From assembly GCF_001482305.1 (NCBI RefSeq), contig NZ_LOHP01000068.1, positions 1 to 60,081 on the forward strand: a DNA stretch of 60,081 bases. The letters run 5' to 3'. The stretch is from Leucobacter sp. G161. GTDB taxonomy: Bacteria > Actinomycetota > Actinomycetes > Actinomycetales > Microbacteriaceae. Of this stretch, positions 16,848 to 26,405 are shown piece after piece (position 1 is the stretch's first letter; each line of letters opens with the position of its first letter). The notes beneath the pieces were generated by a model that did not search any database, had not been told where the DNA came from, and saw nothing but the letters and a program-made list of their open reading frames with translations. The translations under genes and the position numbers were made by a program.

Positions 16848-18622
16848 CGGGCTCACCGCCGTGCTCTGCTCGTCGCGTGACCGGGTGATCCTCTGATTCT
16901 GCGCGCTGTACGGCCAGCATCGTGTCGGTGAGCTCCGCAAAGACACGCTGCGCGTCGGCGAGCGCGAGTCCACGGACCGACATACGTACCGGCCCGAGCA
17001 CCGTGTGCGCCTGCAGGGATCCGAGCCGCAGCATGTAGTGCATGAGCGGACGGCTGAGCTGCACCGACTGCGCGCGCACAATCGGCATGATCGAGAGCGA
17101 ACGCGTGAGCGCGCCGCGGCGAATGCGCAGCGTCGCATCGGTGAGTGCCGGCTGTTCGGGACGAGCGGCAGGGATGTCAATCCGCACGCCGGCACGCCGT
17201 TTGCCGAAGAGCAACAGCCAGGCAGCGCGCGGGCCAGCTCCGACGTAGCCCTCCCCCCTTGCCGGTGAGGCCCTCAGTGATACCGGTCGCGACGCCTGGC
17301 ACCAGCGTCTCGATGACGCGCACGACGTCATCCTGGCGGCCGACGGGCAACACAACGTTCTGGGTGACGCTCTGTCCGGCCTCGGACACCGAGTGTCCGG
17401 CGAGTGTCACGCGCACCTTCCACCAGCCGAAGGGCCGCCAGAACAGCGGCTGCCGCGCCTCGATGGCATGGATACGCCCGAACGGGATCGAGTCGGTCAC
17501 GGTCGAGGTGAGGCCTGACCCAACGCGTACGGACTCGCGGCCGCGTGAGAGGGTGAAGTTGAAGCCCTTGTTGAACTGGGAAATCATCAGGCCGATGTTC
17601 ACGATGAGGATCGGGAACACGGTCAGGAGCGAGATTCCCGCGGAGGCGAGGAACCCGGAGCTCCCGGTGAGCACACCGATTGCGGAGCTCACCACGCCCC
17701 AGAAGATGGCGATGAGCAGCAGAATGAGTGCGGTCACGGCTTCCCAACCGAGGAGGATCGACCCGAAGAGGCGTCCGACCGGCACCCTGACGAGGGACTG
17801 CGCGGCAGCTGCCTCGGGATCCACGTCGAAGTCTGCGAACTCCTGTGCGCGCTGCGTGAGCGCGTCTGTTGGGCGGGCGTAGCTTGAACCGTCGTAGGAG
17901 GTCGTGACGGTGGCTGCACCGTCGCCAGAGGTCTCCGCAAACGCTGAGAGATCCTCGCCGTTTCGGCGGGCCGTCGCAAGCTGCAGGATCCGCTCACGCA
18001 CTGCCTTCGCGTCCCGGTGCCCGAGGTAAGCAAGCTCAACCTTGCCGCCCTGTCCGCCCGTGAGCACCTCGATCTTCGTCATGCCGAGGATGCGCGCGAG
18101 CAAGGGGCGCTGCAGGTTGACGCTTTGCACGCGGTCGAGCGGCGCACGCCGGTGCTGCCTGAATACCACGCCCGAGCGCGACTCGACAGCGTCAACCGTC
18201 ACCCGGTACGTGTGAAAGCGCCAGGCGACCCAGGAAACTCCGACGATCACGAGGATGAGGGCGAGCACCCCTCCGAGCACGATGAGCAGCGTCTGGCCGT
18301 TCGAGAGCATCCGGAAGAACTCTGCGACATCGTCGCCCTCGATCGGATCGTCCTCAGGCCCTGCGAGGAACATGCGGAAGAAGAGGTCACGGAAGTTCGC
18401 GATGAACACACCGATGAGCACAACAAGCACGAGACCGCCGCGGAGCAGCGGGGACACCGGGTGGAGCCGGCGCCAGCCCTCGGAGTCAGCGGTGCCCGGC
18501 ATCTGGTCAGCGCCGGCGGGCTCCGGCGACTGCGTGTGAGCCTGTCCGATTGCCCCCGGGTGTTCCGCGGGCACGGCAACTGGCTCCGGCAGCTCTTGGT
18601 CGCCGGGAACTCCGTGGGTCAC
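16828..18622 (-). pseudogene. YdbT-like bacterial PH-domain (bPH_2) membrane protein, split by a frameshift
   Basis: A protein of about 597 residues with three bPH_2 domains and membrane helices, broken by one frameshift. The first frame (18622 down to 17177) covers the first two bPH_2 domains with VSWVAWRFHTYRVTVDAVESR and SIPFGRIHAIEARQPLFWRPFGWWK, then drifts into nonsense after GLTGKG. The third domain (RRAGVRIDIPAA, LSIMPIVRAQSVQLSRP) continues in another frame down to 16828. The switch falls in a run of six G on the coding strand (17253-17258). Removing one G restores LTGKGEGYVGAGPRAAW without a break. It may be a real mutation, phase variation or a sequencing error. GTG at 18622 overlaps the previous stop. 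Confidence 0.85.
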
Positions 18623-19116
18623 AGCCCTGACCGCCTGGACTCGGCGAGCTCGACGAGTCGGTCGCGCAACGCCTCGGCATCGGCTTGTGTGAGCCCGGGA
18701 AGCTGCACGCCGGTCGCGGCGGACGCGGTGACGAACTTGAGCGTCGACAGCCCGAGCGCCCGCAGCAGCGGCCCACGGGTGATGTCGACAAGCTGCAGCC
18801 GACCGTAGGGCACGGCAACGATGCGTTCAAACATGATGCCGCGGCGGAACAGCAGGTCGTCCTCACGAAGGATGTATCCGATGGCCTTCACGCGCCGAAA
18901 GGCAAACAGTGAGTTGATGAGGAAGAACGCGACCAACCCCCACAGCACGAGTGTGAGCCAGAGCGGCACCTCGCCACTGTTCGAGAAGTACACAATAAGA
19001 ATGACAACGAGCGGGAAGAACGAGGTCACGACGTTGATGATGAGGTCGGAGACGGCGTACTTCGGCGAAACTCGGTGCCACTGGGGTGCAAGTTCAGGGA
19101 GTGTCTGTTGGGTCAC
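18619..19116 (-). CDS. YdbS-like PH-domain (bPH_2) membrane protein
   Basis: A 165-residue protein with two N-terminal membrane helices (LIINVVTSFFPLVVILIVY and WLTLVLWGLVAFFLINSLF) and one bPH_2 domain (about residues 75-150, IGYILREDDLLFRRGIMFERI, VPYGRLQLVDITRGPLLRALG). It pairs with the larger PH-domain gene, overlapping it by 4 bases. Such YdbS/YdbT pairs are common; in Bacillus they affect resistance to some bacteriocins. Start is GTG at 19116, overlapping the DUF3180 stop. Confidence 0.9.
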   Translation of the reverse strand: MTQQTLPELAPQWHRVSPKYAVSDLIINVVTSFFPLVVILIVYFSNSGEVPLWLTLVLWGLVAFFLINSLFAFRRVKAIGYILREDDLLFRRGIMFERIVAVPYGRLQLVDITRGPLLRALGLSTLKFVTASAATGVQLPGLTQADAEALRDRLVELAESRRSGL

Positions 19117-19613
19117 GTCTCAAGTGTAGCCAGGCCAGTGTCAGCTTCGCCGTCGTCGTCTGCACTTGGGGGCACCCTGCACAGGTGTTCAGTGATGATC
19201 GCGCAGACCAGCAGTGCAAGGGCGGCGAGCCCCGTGATGAGCATCGGTAGCCACGTGGGAACGGGAGCGGGGACACTGCGTCCGAGCAACGACACCAGCA
19301 GTCCCCCGCCGAATCCGGCAAACGCGGCGCCGACGATCTGCCCAGCCCGGGCGGTCGCGAGCAGCCGCACCGCGTGAAACGGGTCGACCGCCCCGCTCCC
19401 CTTGGCAAGGTTCCTGCGGAGCCGCAGTCCGAGCACGACGAGCAAGATAGCGAGCGCGGCGAGCGTCAGGGGCATCGAGTACGGGAGCACGAGCGACGGG
19501 CGGCCACGTGAAGACAGCCAGGCCTGGCTGAGGAGCGCGAGCGCGGCACCGACGGCCGCCGTCCCGAGCAGGTGCAGCGGGTTCAGCCGTTGGAGCTTCT
19601 GCTGGCCACTCAT
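19113..19613 (-). CDS. DUF3180 family membrane protein
   Basis: A 166-residue protein with four membrane segments, starting MSGQQKLQRLNPLHLLGTAA and including VGAALALLSQAWL, LTLAALAILLVVLGL, AGQIVGAAFAGFGGGLLVSL and LPMLITGLAALALLVCAII. DUF3180 proteins are found immediately after folK in actinobacterial folate clusters, exactly as here (no gap to folK, 4-base overlap with the PH-domain gene). No biochemical function is known. Confidence 0.88.
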   Translation of the reverse strand: MSGQQKLQRLNPLHLLGTAAVGAALALLSQAWLSSRGRPSLVLPYSMPLTLAALAILLVVLGLRLRRNLAKGSGAVDPFHAVRLLATARAGQIVGAAFAGFGGGLLVSLLGRSVPAPVPTWLPMLITGLAALALLVCAIITEHLCRVPPSADDDGEADTGLATLET

Positions 19614-20174
19614 TCAGGAGCCTCCGTCGTTCGCTCCGGTATGACCCGTGTCCGACTGCGCAGGCGCAGGTTCCTCGGCGAATGGCGCCGTCGTGTCGCC
19701 GATCCGCTCAAGCAGTTCGGCGACTCGCCCGTGCCCCATGAGTACGGCGTTCGGGTCGAGCGCCAACCAGGGTGCAAGGACAAAGTCGCGTTCGTGCGCC
19801 CTCGGGTGCGGCACGGTGAGCCGCTCGTCCGAGATCACACGCCCGCCGAACAGAATGAGATCAATGTCGAGCGTACGGTCGGCCCAGCGTTCGCCGCGCA
19901 CCCGACCGAATTCGTGCTCGAGCCGCTGCATCACGTCGAGCAGCGCGTGCGGGCCGAGCGTCGTGTCGGCGACGGCGACTCCATTGACGTACTTGGGAGC
20001 GAGTGGGTCGGGGCCAGCAAGCGTCAGCGCGACAGTTTCCCTGAGTGGTGATGCCGTGAAGTTCGCGATCCCTTCGGTGGCCGCGAGTTCGCGTTGAGCC
20101 GCGCGAATCGTGTCTCCGCGTCCGCCAAGGTTCGAACCGAAGGCGAAGAGTACGGGTACGACCTGCGCGATCAC
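19614..20174 (-). CDS. folK: 2-amino-4-hydroxy-6-hydroxymethyldihydropteridine pyrophosphokinase
   Basis: A 186-residue HPPK that transfers pyrophosphate from ATP to hydroxymethyl-dihydropterin in folate synthesis. It has the family start VLFAFGSNLGGR, then YVNGVAVADTTLGPHALL, WADRTLDIDLILFGGRVI with the catalytic RTLDIDL motif, and VPHPRAHERDFVLAPW. The C-terminal 25 residues are a Pro/Ala-rich tail. GTG at 20174 overlaps the FolP/FolB stop (GTGA). Confidence 0.95.
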   Translation of the reverse strand: MIAQVVPVLFAFGSNLGGRGDTIRAAQRELAATEGIANFTASPLRETVALTLAGPDPLAPKYVNGVAVADTTLGPHALLDVMQRLEHEFGRVRGERWADRTLDIDLILFGGRVISDERLTVPHPRAHERDFVLAPWLALDPNAVLMGHGRVAELLERIGDTTAPFAEEPAPAQSDTGHTGANDGGS

Positions 20175-21388
20175 GCTTCGCTCCGCTCTCGCTCGACCGT
20201 TACAGCCACATCCGCAAACGGGTGGGCGATCGGCGCATCGGGCTTGTGCACGGTCACCCGAGCACGGCTCACCCCCGGGTATCCGAGCGCAAGCTCGGCC
20301 ACCCGCTCGGCCACGGTCTCAATGAGGTCGACGGGATCAGCGGCGACTGCTGCGACGATCGCGTCAGCGAGCTCACCGTAGTGCACAGTGTTCGAGAGGT
20401 CATCGCCGGCGGCAGCGGCCCGCAGGCTGACGGACACTTCCGCGTCGATGAGGAAGCGTTGGCCCTGTTCGCGTTCGAAGTCGAACACGCCGTGGTGCGC
20501 GAAGACCTCGAGCCCGGTGAGCGTAATTCGGTCGCCGCGATCGGGTCCGGCCCACGCGCGTTCGATCGCGATCGCGGCGGCGGTGCCAGCGACGTCGTGC
20601 ACGCGGACCCCCCAGGCACCGGCCCGGGAGGCGAGCGCACTGACGACCGCGGTTGCGCCGTCACGGTCGAGCGGCCCGGAACCGGCTCCCGGCACCGTGG
20701 CAAGTGCGTCGCCGAGCATGCGCTTCCGCGAGGCACCGATGAGCACCGGATACCCAAGTTCCTGGAGTTCCCCGAGCCGCCTGAGAATCTCCCAGCACTG
20801 CTCCCCCGTCTTGTCAAAGCCAAGCCCGGGGTCAATGACAATATGCGAGGGGGCGACGCCCGCAGCGATGGCGGCCAGCGCCCGTGCGGCAAGTGCGTCC
20901 CTCACCTCGCGCACCACGTCGCCGTAGTTCGACCGGACGTGCTCGGGGTCGGGGATGCCTCGCCAGTGCCCGATGATGTAGCGGGAATCGTGTTCGGCTG
21001 ACGCCCGGGCTGCAACCGTGAGCATCTCAGGGTCGTGGAGCCCACCCGAAACATCGTTAATAAAGCGAGCGCCGGCCGCGACCGCAGCCTCGGCGGTCTC
21101 CGCGTGGATCGTGTCGATCGACACGGCCGCCCCGGCCGCGGCAATCGCCCGAATCACCGGAAGCACGCGCGCAAGCTCTTCAGCACGCGGCACCGCTGTC
21201 GCACCGGGACGGGTCGACTCACCCCCGACATCGATCACGTGTGCACCGGCTGCGGTGAGCTCGCGCGCCCGGGCGGTAGCCCGCTCGGCGTCAAGGTAGT
21301 CTCCGCCGTCGCTAAACGAATCAGGGGTCGTATTCAGTACGCCAAGAATGACTGGCCCGGTGCCCGCCATGGCAGCGGCCCCAGTCAC
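20171..21388 (-). CDS. Fused dihydropteroate synthase / dihydroneopterin aldolase
   Basis: A 405-residue fusion catalysing two folate steps. Residues about 10-275 are dihydropteroate synthase (ILGVLNTTPDSFSDGG, INDVSGGLHDPEM, IVIDPGLGFDKT, VLIGASRKRMLG). Residues about 283-405 are dihydroneopterin aldolase (ITLTGLEVFAHHGVFDFEREQ, YGELADAIVA, ARVTVHKPDAPI). In many relatives these are separate genes. GTG at 21388 overlaps folE by 4 bases; an internal ATG (21376-21378) directly before the first conserved block is an alternative start. Confidence 0.95.
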   Translation of the reverse strand: MTGAAAMAGTGPVILGVLNTTPDSFSDGGDYLDAERATARARELTAAGAHVIDVGGESTRPGATAVPRAEELARVLPVIRAIAAAGAAVSIDTIHAETAEAAVAAGARFINDVSGGLHDPEMLTVAARASAEHDSRYIIGHWRGIPDPEHVRSNYGDVVREVRDALAARALAAIAAGVAPSHIVIDPGLGFDKTGEQCWEILRRLGELQELGYPVLIGASRKRMLGDALATVPGAGSGPLDRDGATAVVSALASRAGAWGVRVHDVAGTAAAIAIERAWAGPDRGDRITLTGLEVFAHHGVFDFEREQGQRFLIDAEVSVSLRAAAAGDDLSNTVHYGELADAIVAAVAADPVDLIETVAERVAELALGYPGVSRARVTVHKPDAPIAHPFADVAVTVERERSEA

Positions 21389-21975
21389 AGCGGTTTCCGA
21401 TCGCCGCCCGGAGCGATGAGCGCAATAACCTCGGCCCGCGCAGCGGGGTCGGAGAGGCTGCCACGCGAGGCGATCGTGACGGCCTCGGCGCTGGTCTCGC
21501 GGACACCGCGGTCCGCGACGCAGCCGTGGCTGGCTTCGAGCACCACCAGCACTCCGAGCGGGGCCAGCCCATCGTCGATCGCCTGAGCGATCTGCTCACC
21601 GAGGCGCTCCTGCACCTGGGGTCGCTCCGCGAGTGCGGCGACGACGCGCGGCAGCGCGCTCAGGCCGACCACGCGGTCGCGTGGCTGGTAGGCGACGTGC
21701 GCTCGGCCGCGGAACGGCAGCAGGTGGTGTTCGCAAATCGAGCGCAGCGAAATGTCGCGCATGAGCACGAGTTCGCCTGTCTCACCGTCGACGGGAACCG
21801 CGTCGGTGAGGAACTGCTGCGGATCGACGCCGACGCCCGCGAAAAACTCTGCGTACGACTCGGCCACGCGACCGGGGGTCGCGCGAAGCTCGGCGCTTTC
21901 GGGGTCAGCCCCGATCGCGCCGAGCAGTTCGCGCACCGCCCGGGCGACCCGGTCTCGATCCACTCCAGCGTTCAC
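21385..21975 (-). CDS. folE: GTP cyclohydrolase I
   Basis: A 196-residue GTP cyclohydrolase I, the first step of folate synthesis. Zinc and substrate motifs are present: ISLRSICEHHLLPFRGRAHVAYQP with the Cys-His pair, VVGLSALPRVV, QVQERLGEQIA, GVLVVLEASHGCVADRGV with the second Cys, and the C-terminal ALIAPG. GTG start at 21975, 5 bases after the ftsH stop. Confidence 0.96.
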   Translation of the reverse strand: MNAGVDRDRVARAVRELLGAIGADPESAELRATPGRVAESYAEFFAGVGVDPQQFLTDAVPVDGETGELVLMRDISLRSICEHHLLPFRGRAHVAYQPRDRVVGLSALPRVVAALAERPQVQERLGEQIAQAIDDGLAPLGVLVVLEASHGCVADRGVRETSAEAVTIASRGSLSDPAARAEVIALIAPGGDRKPL

Positions 21976-21980
21976 AGGTG

Positions 21981-24020
21981 TTACTCCGCGGGGGTATCCG
22001 GCTGCTGAGTCGGAGCCTGCGGCTCTGACGAGGCCTGCGCGGAGCTCTCGCCCTGCGCAACCTTGTCCGCAGTCGGGCCGTCGGTCCGGACAGCTGCCGG
22101 CACCTCAATCGGCGGGCGAGTCGAAACTGGGCGATCCCCGTGTGACAGCCAGGTCTCGCGCGGCTTGAGCTTCTTCACGTCGCGGAAGATCTCGGCGAGC
22201 TGCAGGTGGTCGAGCGTTTCCTTCTCGAGGAGCTCCGCGGCGAGCCGATCCAGCACGTCACGGTTCGCGACGAGCAGTTCGTATGCTTCGTTATGTGCCT
22301 GCTCGACCAGTGCGCGCACCTCGGTGTCGATCTGTACAGCAAGCCCCTCGGAGTAGTCGCGTGACTGCCCAAAGTCGCCCATGAACGCGCCGGGCTGTCC
22401 CTGGCCGAGCTTCACCGGTCCGACCGTGGTCGACATTCCATATTCGGTGACCATCTTGCGGGCCGTCGAGGTTGCCTTTTCGATATCGCTGCCGGCGCCG
22501 GTCGTCGGGTCGTGGAACACGAGTTCCTCGGCAACGCGGCCGCCAAGCGCATAGGCGAGCTGATCGAGCAGCTCGTTGCGGCTCACCGAGTACTTATCCT
22601 CGAGCGGAATGACCATCGTGTAGCCCAGCGCGCGACCACGCGGCAAAATCGTGACCTTCGTCACGGGATCCGTGTGGTTCAGCGATGCTGCCACGAGCGC
22701 GTGCCCGCCCTCGTGGTAGGCGGTGATGAGCTTTTCCTGGTCCTTCATGACGCGGGTGCGTCGCTGCGGGCCAGCGATCACACGGTCAATGGCCTCGTCG
22801 AGCGCGCGGTTGTCGATGAGCTGCGCGTTCGAGCGCGCAGTGAGCAGCGCGGCCTCGTTCAGCACGTTCGCGAGATCTGCGCCGGAGAACCCGGGCGTCT
22901 TCCGCGCAACAACCTCAAGGTCGACATTCTTCGAGAGCGGCTTGCCCTTCGCGTGCACCTGCAGGATCATCAGACGGCCGCGCATGTCGGGAGCGTCGAC
23001 GCCGACCTGGCGGTCAAAACGACCGGGACGCAGCAGCGCTGGATCCAGCATGTCAGGGCGGTTCGTCGCCGCGATCATGATGACGTTTGCCTTCGGATCG
23101 AAGCCGTCCATCTCAACGAGCAGCTGGTTGAGCGTCTGCTCGCGCTCGTCGTGGCCGCCACCCATGCCCTGGCCGCGGCGCTGACCAACCGCGTCGATCT
23201 CGTCGATGAAGATAATGGCGGGGGCGTTGGCCTTGGCCTCCTTGAAGAGGTCGCGCACGCGGCTCGCGCCAACGCCGACGAACATCTCGACGAAGTCCGA
23301 GCCGGAAATCGAGTAGAACGGCACCCCGGCTTCGCCCGCAACGGCGCGCGCGAGCAAGGTCTTGCCGGTGCCTGGAGGGCCGTACAGCAGTACGCCCTTC
23401 GGGATCCGCGCGCCGACCGCTTGGAAGCGCGATGCGTCCTGGAGGAAGTCTTTGATCTCCTCAAGCTCTTCGACTGCTTCGTCTGCACCAGCAACATCGG
23501 CGAACGTGACGAGCGGGGTCTCCTTCGAGACGAGCTTCGCCTTCGACTTGCCAAACTGCATGACGCCGCGGCCGCCACCCTGCATGGACGACATCATCCA
23601 CCACAGCAGCAGACCGATAAGGAGCAGCGGCAGCAGGAAGCCCAGCAGCGACCAGAACGGGTTCGGCTTCGGCACGACGTCGTTGAAGCCGTCCTTGGGC
23701 TTGGCCTCATCGATCGCCGTGACGACCTCGGCCCCACGCTGGTTCACGTAGTAGAAGAAGACGTTGTCGCTGCCGGCCTTCTTATCAGCCTTGGTGAGCT
23801 CGAGGTTGACGCGTTGGTCGCCGTCGATGATCTCCGCCTGCTTCACCTTGCCCTCGGCAATGAGCTCGAGGCCTCGCTCGGTGCTCACCTCGCGGGTGTT
23901 CGCCCCCGAGAGGAACGACCAGCCGAGCAGCAGGAAGATCACGGCGATGGCGATATAGATGAACGGGCCACGCAGCAGGCGCCGACCCTTGGTCGGAGTC
24001 TCGGACGATTTGTCAGCCAA
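21981..24020 (-). CDS. ftsH: ATP-dependent zinc metalloprotease FtsH
   Basis: A 679-residue membrane AAA+ protease that degrades unassembled and regulatory membrane proteins. Two membrane helices ([20 protein letters not shown], and [20 protein letters not shown]) flank an extracytoplasmic domain. The AAA module has Walker A GPPGTGKT, Walker [10 protein letters not shown] and the second region of homology. The zinc site is HEGGH (about residue 425). A Pro/Gln-rich C-terminal tail ends the protein. Start is TTG at 24020 with AAAGG upstream. Confidence 0.97.
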   Translation of the reverse strand: MADKSSETPTKGRRLLRGPFIYIAIAVIFLLLGWSFLSGANTREVSTERGLELIAEGKVKQAEIIDGDQRVNLELTKADKKAGSDNVFFYYVNQRGAEVVTAIDEAKPKDGFNDVVPKPNPFWSLLGFLLPLLLIGLLLWWMMSSMQGGGRGVMQFGKSKAKLVSKETPLVTFADVAGADEAVEELEEIKDFLQDASRFQAVGARIPKGVLLYGPPGTGKTLLARAVAGEAGVPFYSISGSDFVEMFVGVGASRVRDLFKEAKANAPAIIFIDEIDAVGQRRGQGMGGGHDEREQTLNQLLVEMDGFDPKANVIMIAATNRPDMLDPALLRPGRFDRQVGVDAPDMRGRLMILQVHAKGKPLSKNVDLEVVARKTPGFSGADLANVLNEAALLTARSNAQLIDNRALDEAIDRVIAGPQRRTRVMKDQEKLITAYHEGGHALVAASLNHTDPVTKVTILPRGRALGYTMVIPLEDKYSVSRNELLDQLAYALGGRVAEELVFHDPTTGAGSDIEKATSTARKMVTEYGMSTTVGPVKLGQGQPGAFMGDFGQSRDYSEGLAVQIDTEVRALVEQAHNEAYELLVANRDVLDRLAAELLEKETLDHLQLAEIFRDVKKLKPRETWLSHGDRPVSTRPPIEVPAAVRTDGPTADKVAQGESSAQASSEPQAPTQQPDTPAE

Positions 24021-24122
24021 GTCTGGGCCTTTCGATCGGCAGATTACAGCGAGTTAAGCGTATCCGAGGCATCTGACACTTCTCATGCCCTCTGGCGCTT
24101 GTCCGCTCAGGGCGGAGCGGCG

Positions 24123-24680
24123 TTAGTCGCCGGAGTAGACGTGCGGCGCGAGAATTGCGACGTCGCGGAGGTTGCGGTAGTCCTCTGCGTAGTCGAGACC
24201 GTAGCCTACGACGAACTCGACGGGAATGTCGAAGCCTACGTATGCAACGTCAACCTCTACCTTGAGCGCCTCCGGCTTGCGGAGCATCGTGCAGATCCGC
24301 ACCGACTTCGCACCACGGATCTCAAGGTTCTCCTTGAGCCACGACAGCGTCAGTCCCGAATCGATGATGTCCTCGACGATGAGCACGTCGCGGCCAGCGA
24401 TGTCGGCATCAAGGTCCTTGAGAATCTTCACGACGCCGCTCGACTTTGTGCCGGCGCCGTAGGAGGAGACGGCCATCCAGTCCATCTGTGCGTGGAAGCT
24501 GAGCTCGCGCGCGAGATCCGCCATCACCATCACGGCGCCCTTGAGCACGCCGACAAGCAGCGGGGGCTCCTCCGGGTAATCGCGTTCGATCTCGCGGGCC
24601 ATCTCCGCAAGCCGGGCTTTCAGCTCGGCTTCCGTGTGCAGCACTTCCGTCAGGTCATCGCCCAGGTGTTTCGCGTCCAT
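24123..24680 (-). CDS. hpt: Hypoxanthine phosphoribosyltransferase
   Basis: A 185-residue purine-salvage enzyme forming IMP or GMP from the base and PRPP. The PRPP-binding loop VLIVEDIIDSGLTL and the purine-site region KVEVDVAYVGFDIPVEFVVG are typical, and LLVGVLKGAVMVMADLAREL carries the conserved LKG. ATG at 24680. It lies between tilS and ftsH, the usual actinobacterial order. Confidence 0.96.
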   Translation of the reverse strand: MDAKHLGDDLTEVLHTEAELKARLAEMAREIERDYPEEPPLLVGVLKGAVMVMADLARELSFHAQMDWMAVSSYGAGTKSSGVVKILKDLDADIAGRDVLIVEDIIDSGLTLSWLKENLEIRGAKSVRICTMLRKPEALKVEVDVAYVGFDIPVEFVVGYGLDYAEDYRNLRDVAILAPHVYSGD

Positions 24681-24737
24681 GCGTCCATCGTAGTGCGCTG
24701 TGCATGAGTGGTGGATCAGCTTTCTGCAGAGATGGTG

Positions 24738-25799
24738 TCAGCCGCGCGGCGATCCGAGCTGCCGAGCAAACGTCAGCCCGTTCCGTGTCCGGGTGACTCG
24801 AATACCGGGAACGAACACCGGCCCCTGCCCGCGCCAGTGCGTGACGAGTCTCGCAACCGCGAGCGTGTGCTCCCGCGACAGGCTCGCCCCGTACCGCGCC
24901 GCAGCGATGCCGTGGATGACCCGCTGTCGCACGGCCGCGGGAAGGCCAGCAAGACGCTCGATGCCGGTTGCATCAATGGTGAGCGGCGCGGCGCCGGGCT
25001 GCTGTTCAACGCGCGCGTCGGCTGCGTGTGTGAGCTCTGCTGCCACCGTCGTGGCCCATGCGTCGAGCGCCGCCGCGTCTTCCCGCGCGAGATCGGCGCT
25101 TCGGGCGAGCCCCGCGCGCACTCCCGGGCCGAGTTCCTCAACCAACACGGGAAGCAACACCTCTCGCACGCGCACGCGGGCGTACGTGCGATCGCTGTTG
25201 TGCGGATCGTCCCAGACGCTGAGACCAAGCTCTCTGCACGCGGCGGCGGTCGTCACTCGCCCTACTTCCGGATCGGCCCCCACCAGAGGGCGGACGAGAG
25301 TTACCCCTTCGCCAAGCGATCGACGTGCCGGGATCCCGGCAATACTGCGTGTCCCCGAACCGCGAGCGAGCGCAAGGAGCACCTGCTCAGCCTGGTCATC
25401 GCGGGTGTGCGCGGTGAGGATCGCGGAGGCCCCGGTTTCGTGTGCAATCTCAGCGAACGCCGCATACCGCGCGTCGCGTGCCGCCGATTCGGGCCCACCG
25501 CCCGACCCCACCTCGACGCGGCGCACCACGACCGGCTCAAGCCCAAGGCTCCGTGCTGTGTGCGCAGCACGCTCGGCTGTCGCGGCGGATCCTGGCTGCA
25601 AGCCGTGGTCAATCACGAGCGCGCCCGCACGCACTGCGAGGCGCGGAGCTTCAGCCGCGAGCGCGGCCGCCAGCGCGAGGGAATCCGCGCCCCCGGACAA
25701 CCCGACGAGGAGCAGTGGCGATGGCCCAGCAGTGCCAGGTAGCCCATCGAGCGCACGCCGAACCGCAAGCCTGACCTGCATAAACTCCGGATGCTCCAC
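24738..25799 (-). CDS. tilS: tRNA(Ile)-lysidine synthase
   Basis: A 353-residue enzyme that converts C34 of the AUA-reading tRNA-Ile to lysidine. The PP-loop ATP-binding motif LVGLSGGADSLALAAAL is near residue 35, followed by HTRDDQAEQVLLALARGSG and RPLVGA. Start is GTG at 25799; an ATG eight codons later (MQVRLAVRRALDG) is an alternative. It heads the long minus-strand block ending at the DUF2520 gene and diverges from ppa. Confidence 0.95.
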   Translation of the reverse strand: MEHPEFMQVRLAVRRALDGLPGTAGPSPLLLVGLSGGADSLALAAALAAEAPRLAVRAGALVIDHGLQPGSAATAERAAHTARSLGLEPVVVRRVEVGSGGGPESAARDARYAAFAEIAHETGASAILTAHTRDDQAEQVLLALARGSGTRSIAGIPARRSLGEGVTLVRPLVGADPEVGRVTTAAACRELGLSVWDDPHNSDRTYARVRVREVLLPVLVEELGPGVRAGLARSADLAREDAAALDAWATTVAAELTHAADARVEQQPGAAPLTIDATGIERLAGLPAAVRQRVIHGIAAARYGASLSREHTLAVARLVTHWRGQGPVFVPGIRVTRTRNGLTFARQLGSPRG

Positions 25800-25899
25800 G
25801 CTTCAACGCTACCCTGGCCGACTCATCGGGTAGCCTTAGCCTCGGCAATATTTCGCAACCAGGCCGACACCGGTCGACCGCAAGCACGAAGGAGCGCGC

Positions 25900-26394
25900 A
25901 TGACCGCCGCATTTGATGCCGTCATCGAGATCCCCAAGGGAAGCCGCAACAAGTACGAGATCGACCACGAGACCGGTCGCGTCTACCTCGACCGCGTGCT
26001 CTACACGGGCTTCGTGTACCCCGCAGACTACGGGTACTTCGAGGAGACCCTCGGCGAGGACAACGATCCGCTCGACGTGCTCGTGCTGCTCGACTACCCC
26101 GTATTCCCCGGTGTCGGAATCAAGGTTCGCCCCGTCGGTGTGCTCAAGATGCTCGACGAGGCTGGCGGCGACGACAAGGTCATTGCCGTCCAGGTGAAGG
26201 ATCCGCGCTGGAGCCACATTCAGGACGTCGAGGACATCCCCGAGTACACGCGCAAGGAGATCACGCACTTCTTCGAGCGGTACAAGGACCTCGAAGAGGG
26301 CAAGTGGGTCAAGGTTGATTCTTGGGGTTCCGCGGCTGACGCCGAGAAGCTCATCGTCGAGGCGCAGGAGCGCCTCGCAGCCCAGGGCCACTGA
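25900..26394 (+). CDS. ppa: Inorganic pyrophosphatase, family I
   Basis: A 164-residue soluble Mg-dependent pyrophosphatase. The family signature DYGYFEETLGEDNDPLDVLVL is intact with its acidic metal ligands, preceded by IEIPKGSRNKYEID. ATG at 25900 follows AAGGAG. It is separated from nagB by 11 bases and is probably cotranscribed with it. Confidence 0.97.
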   Translation: MTAAFDAVIEIPKGSRNKYEIDHETGRVYLDRVLYTGFVYPADYGYFEETLGEDNDPLDVLVLLDYPVFPGVGIKVRPVGVLKMLDEAGGDDKVIAVQVKDPRWSHIQDVEDIPEYTRKEITHFFERYKDLEEGKWVKVDSWGSAADAEKLIVEAQERLAAQGH

Positions 26395-26405
26395 GGCTAG
26401 GCCTG

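Noticed and set aside
22512..24707. Open antisense frame of more than 700 codons opposite ftsH and hpt
   Set aside because: Composition is Arg/Glu/His-rich with no motif; it exists because ftsH codons end in G or C.
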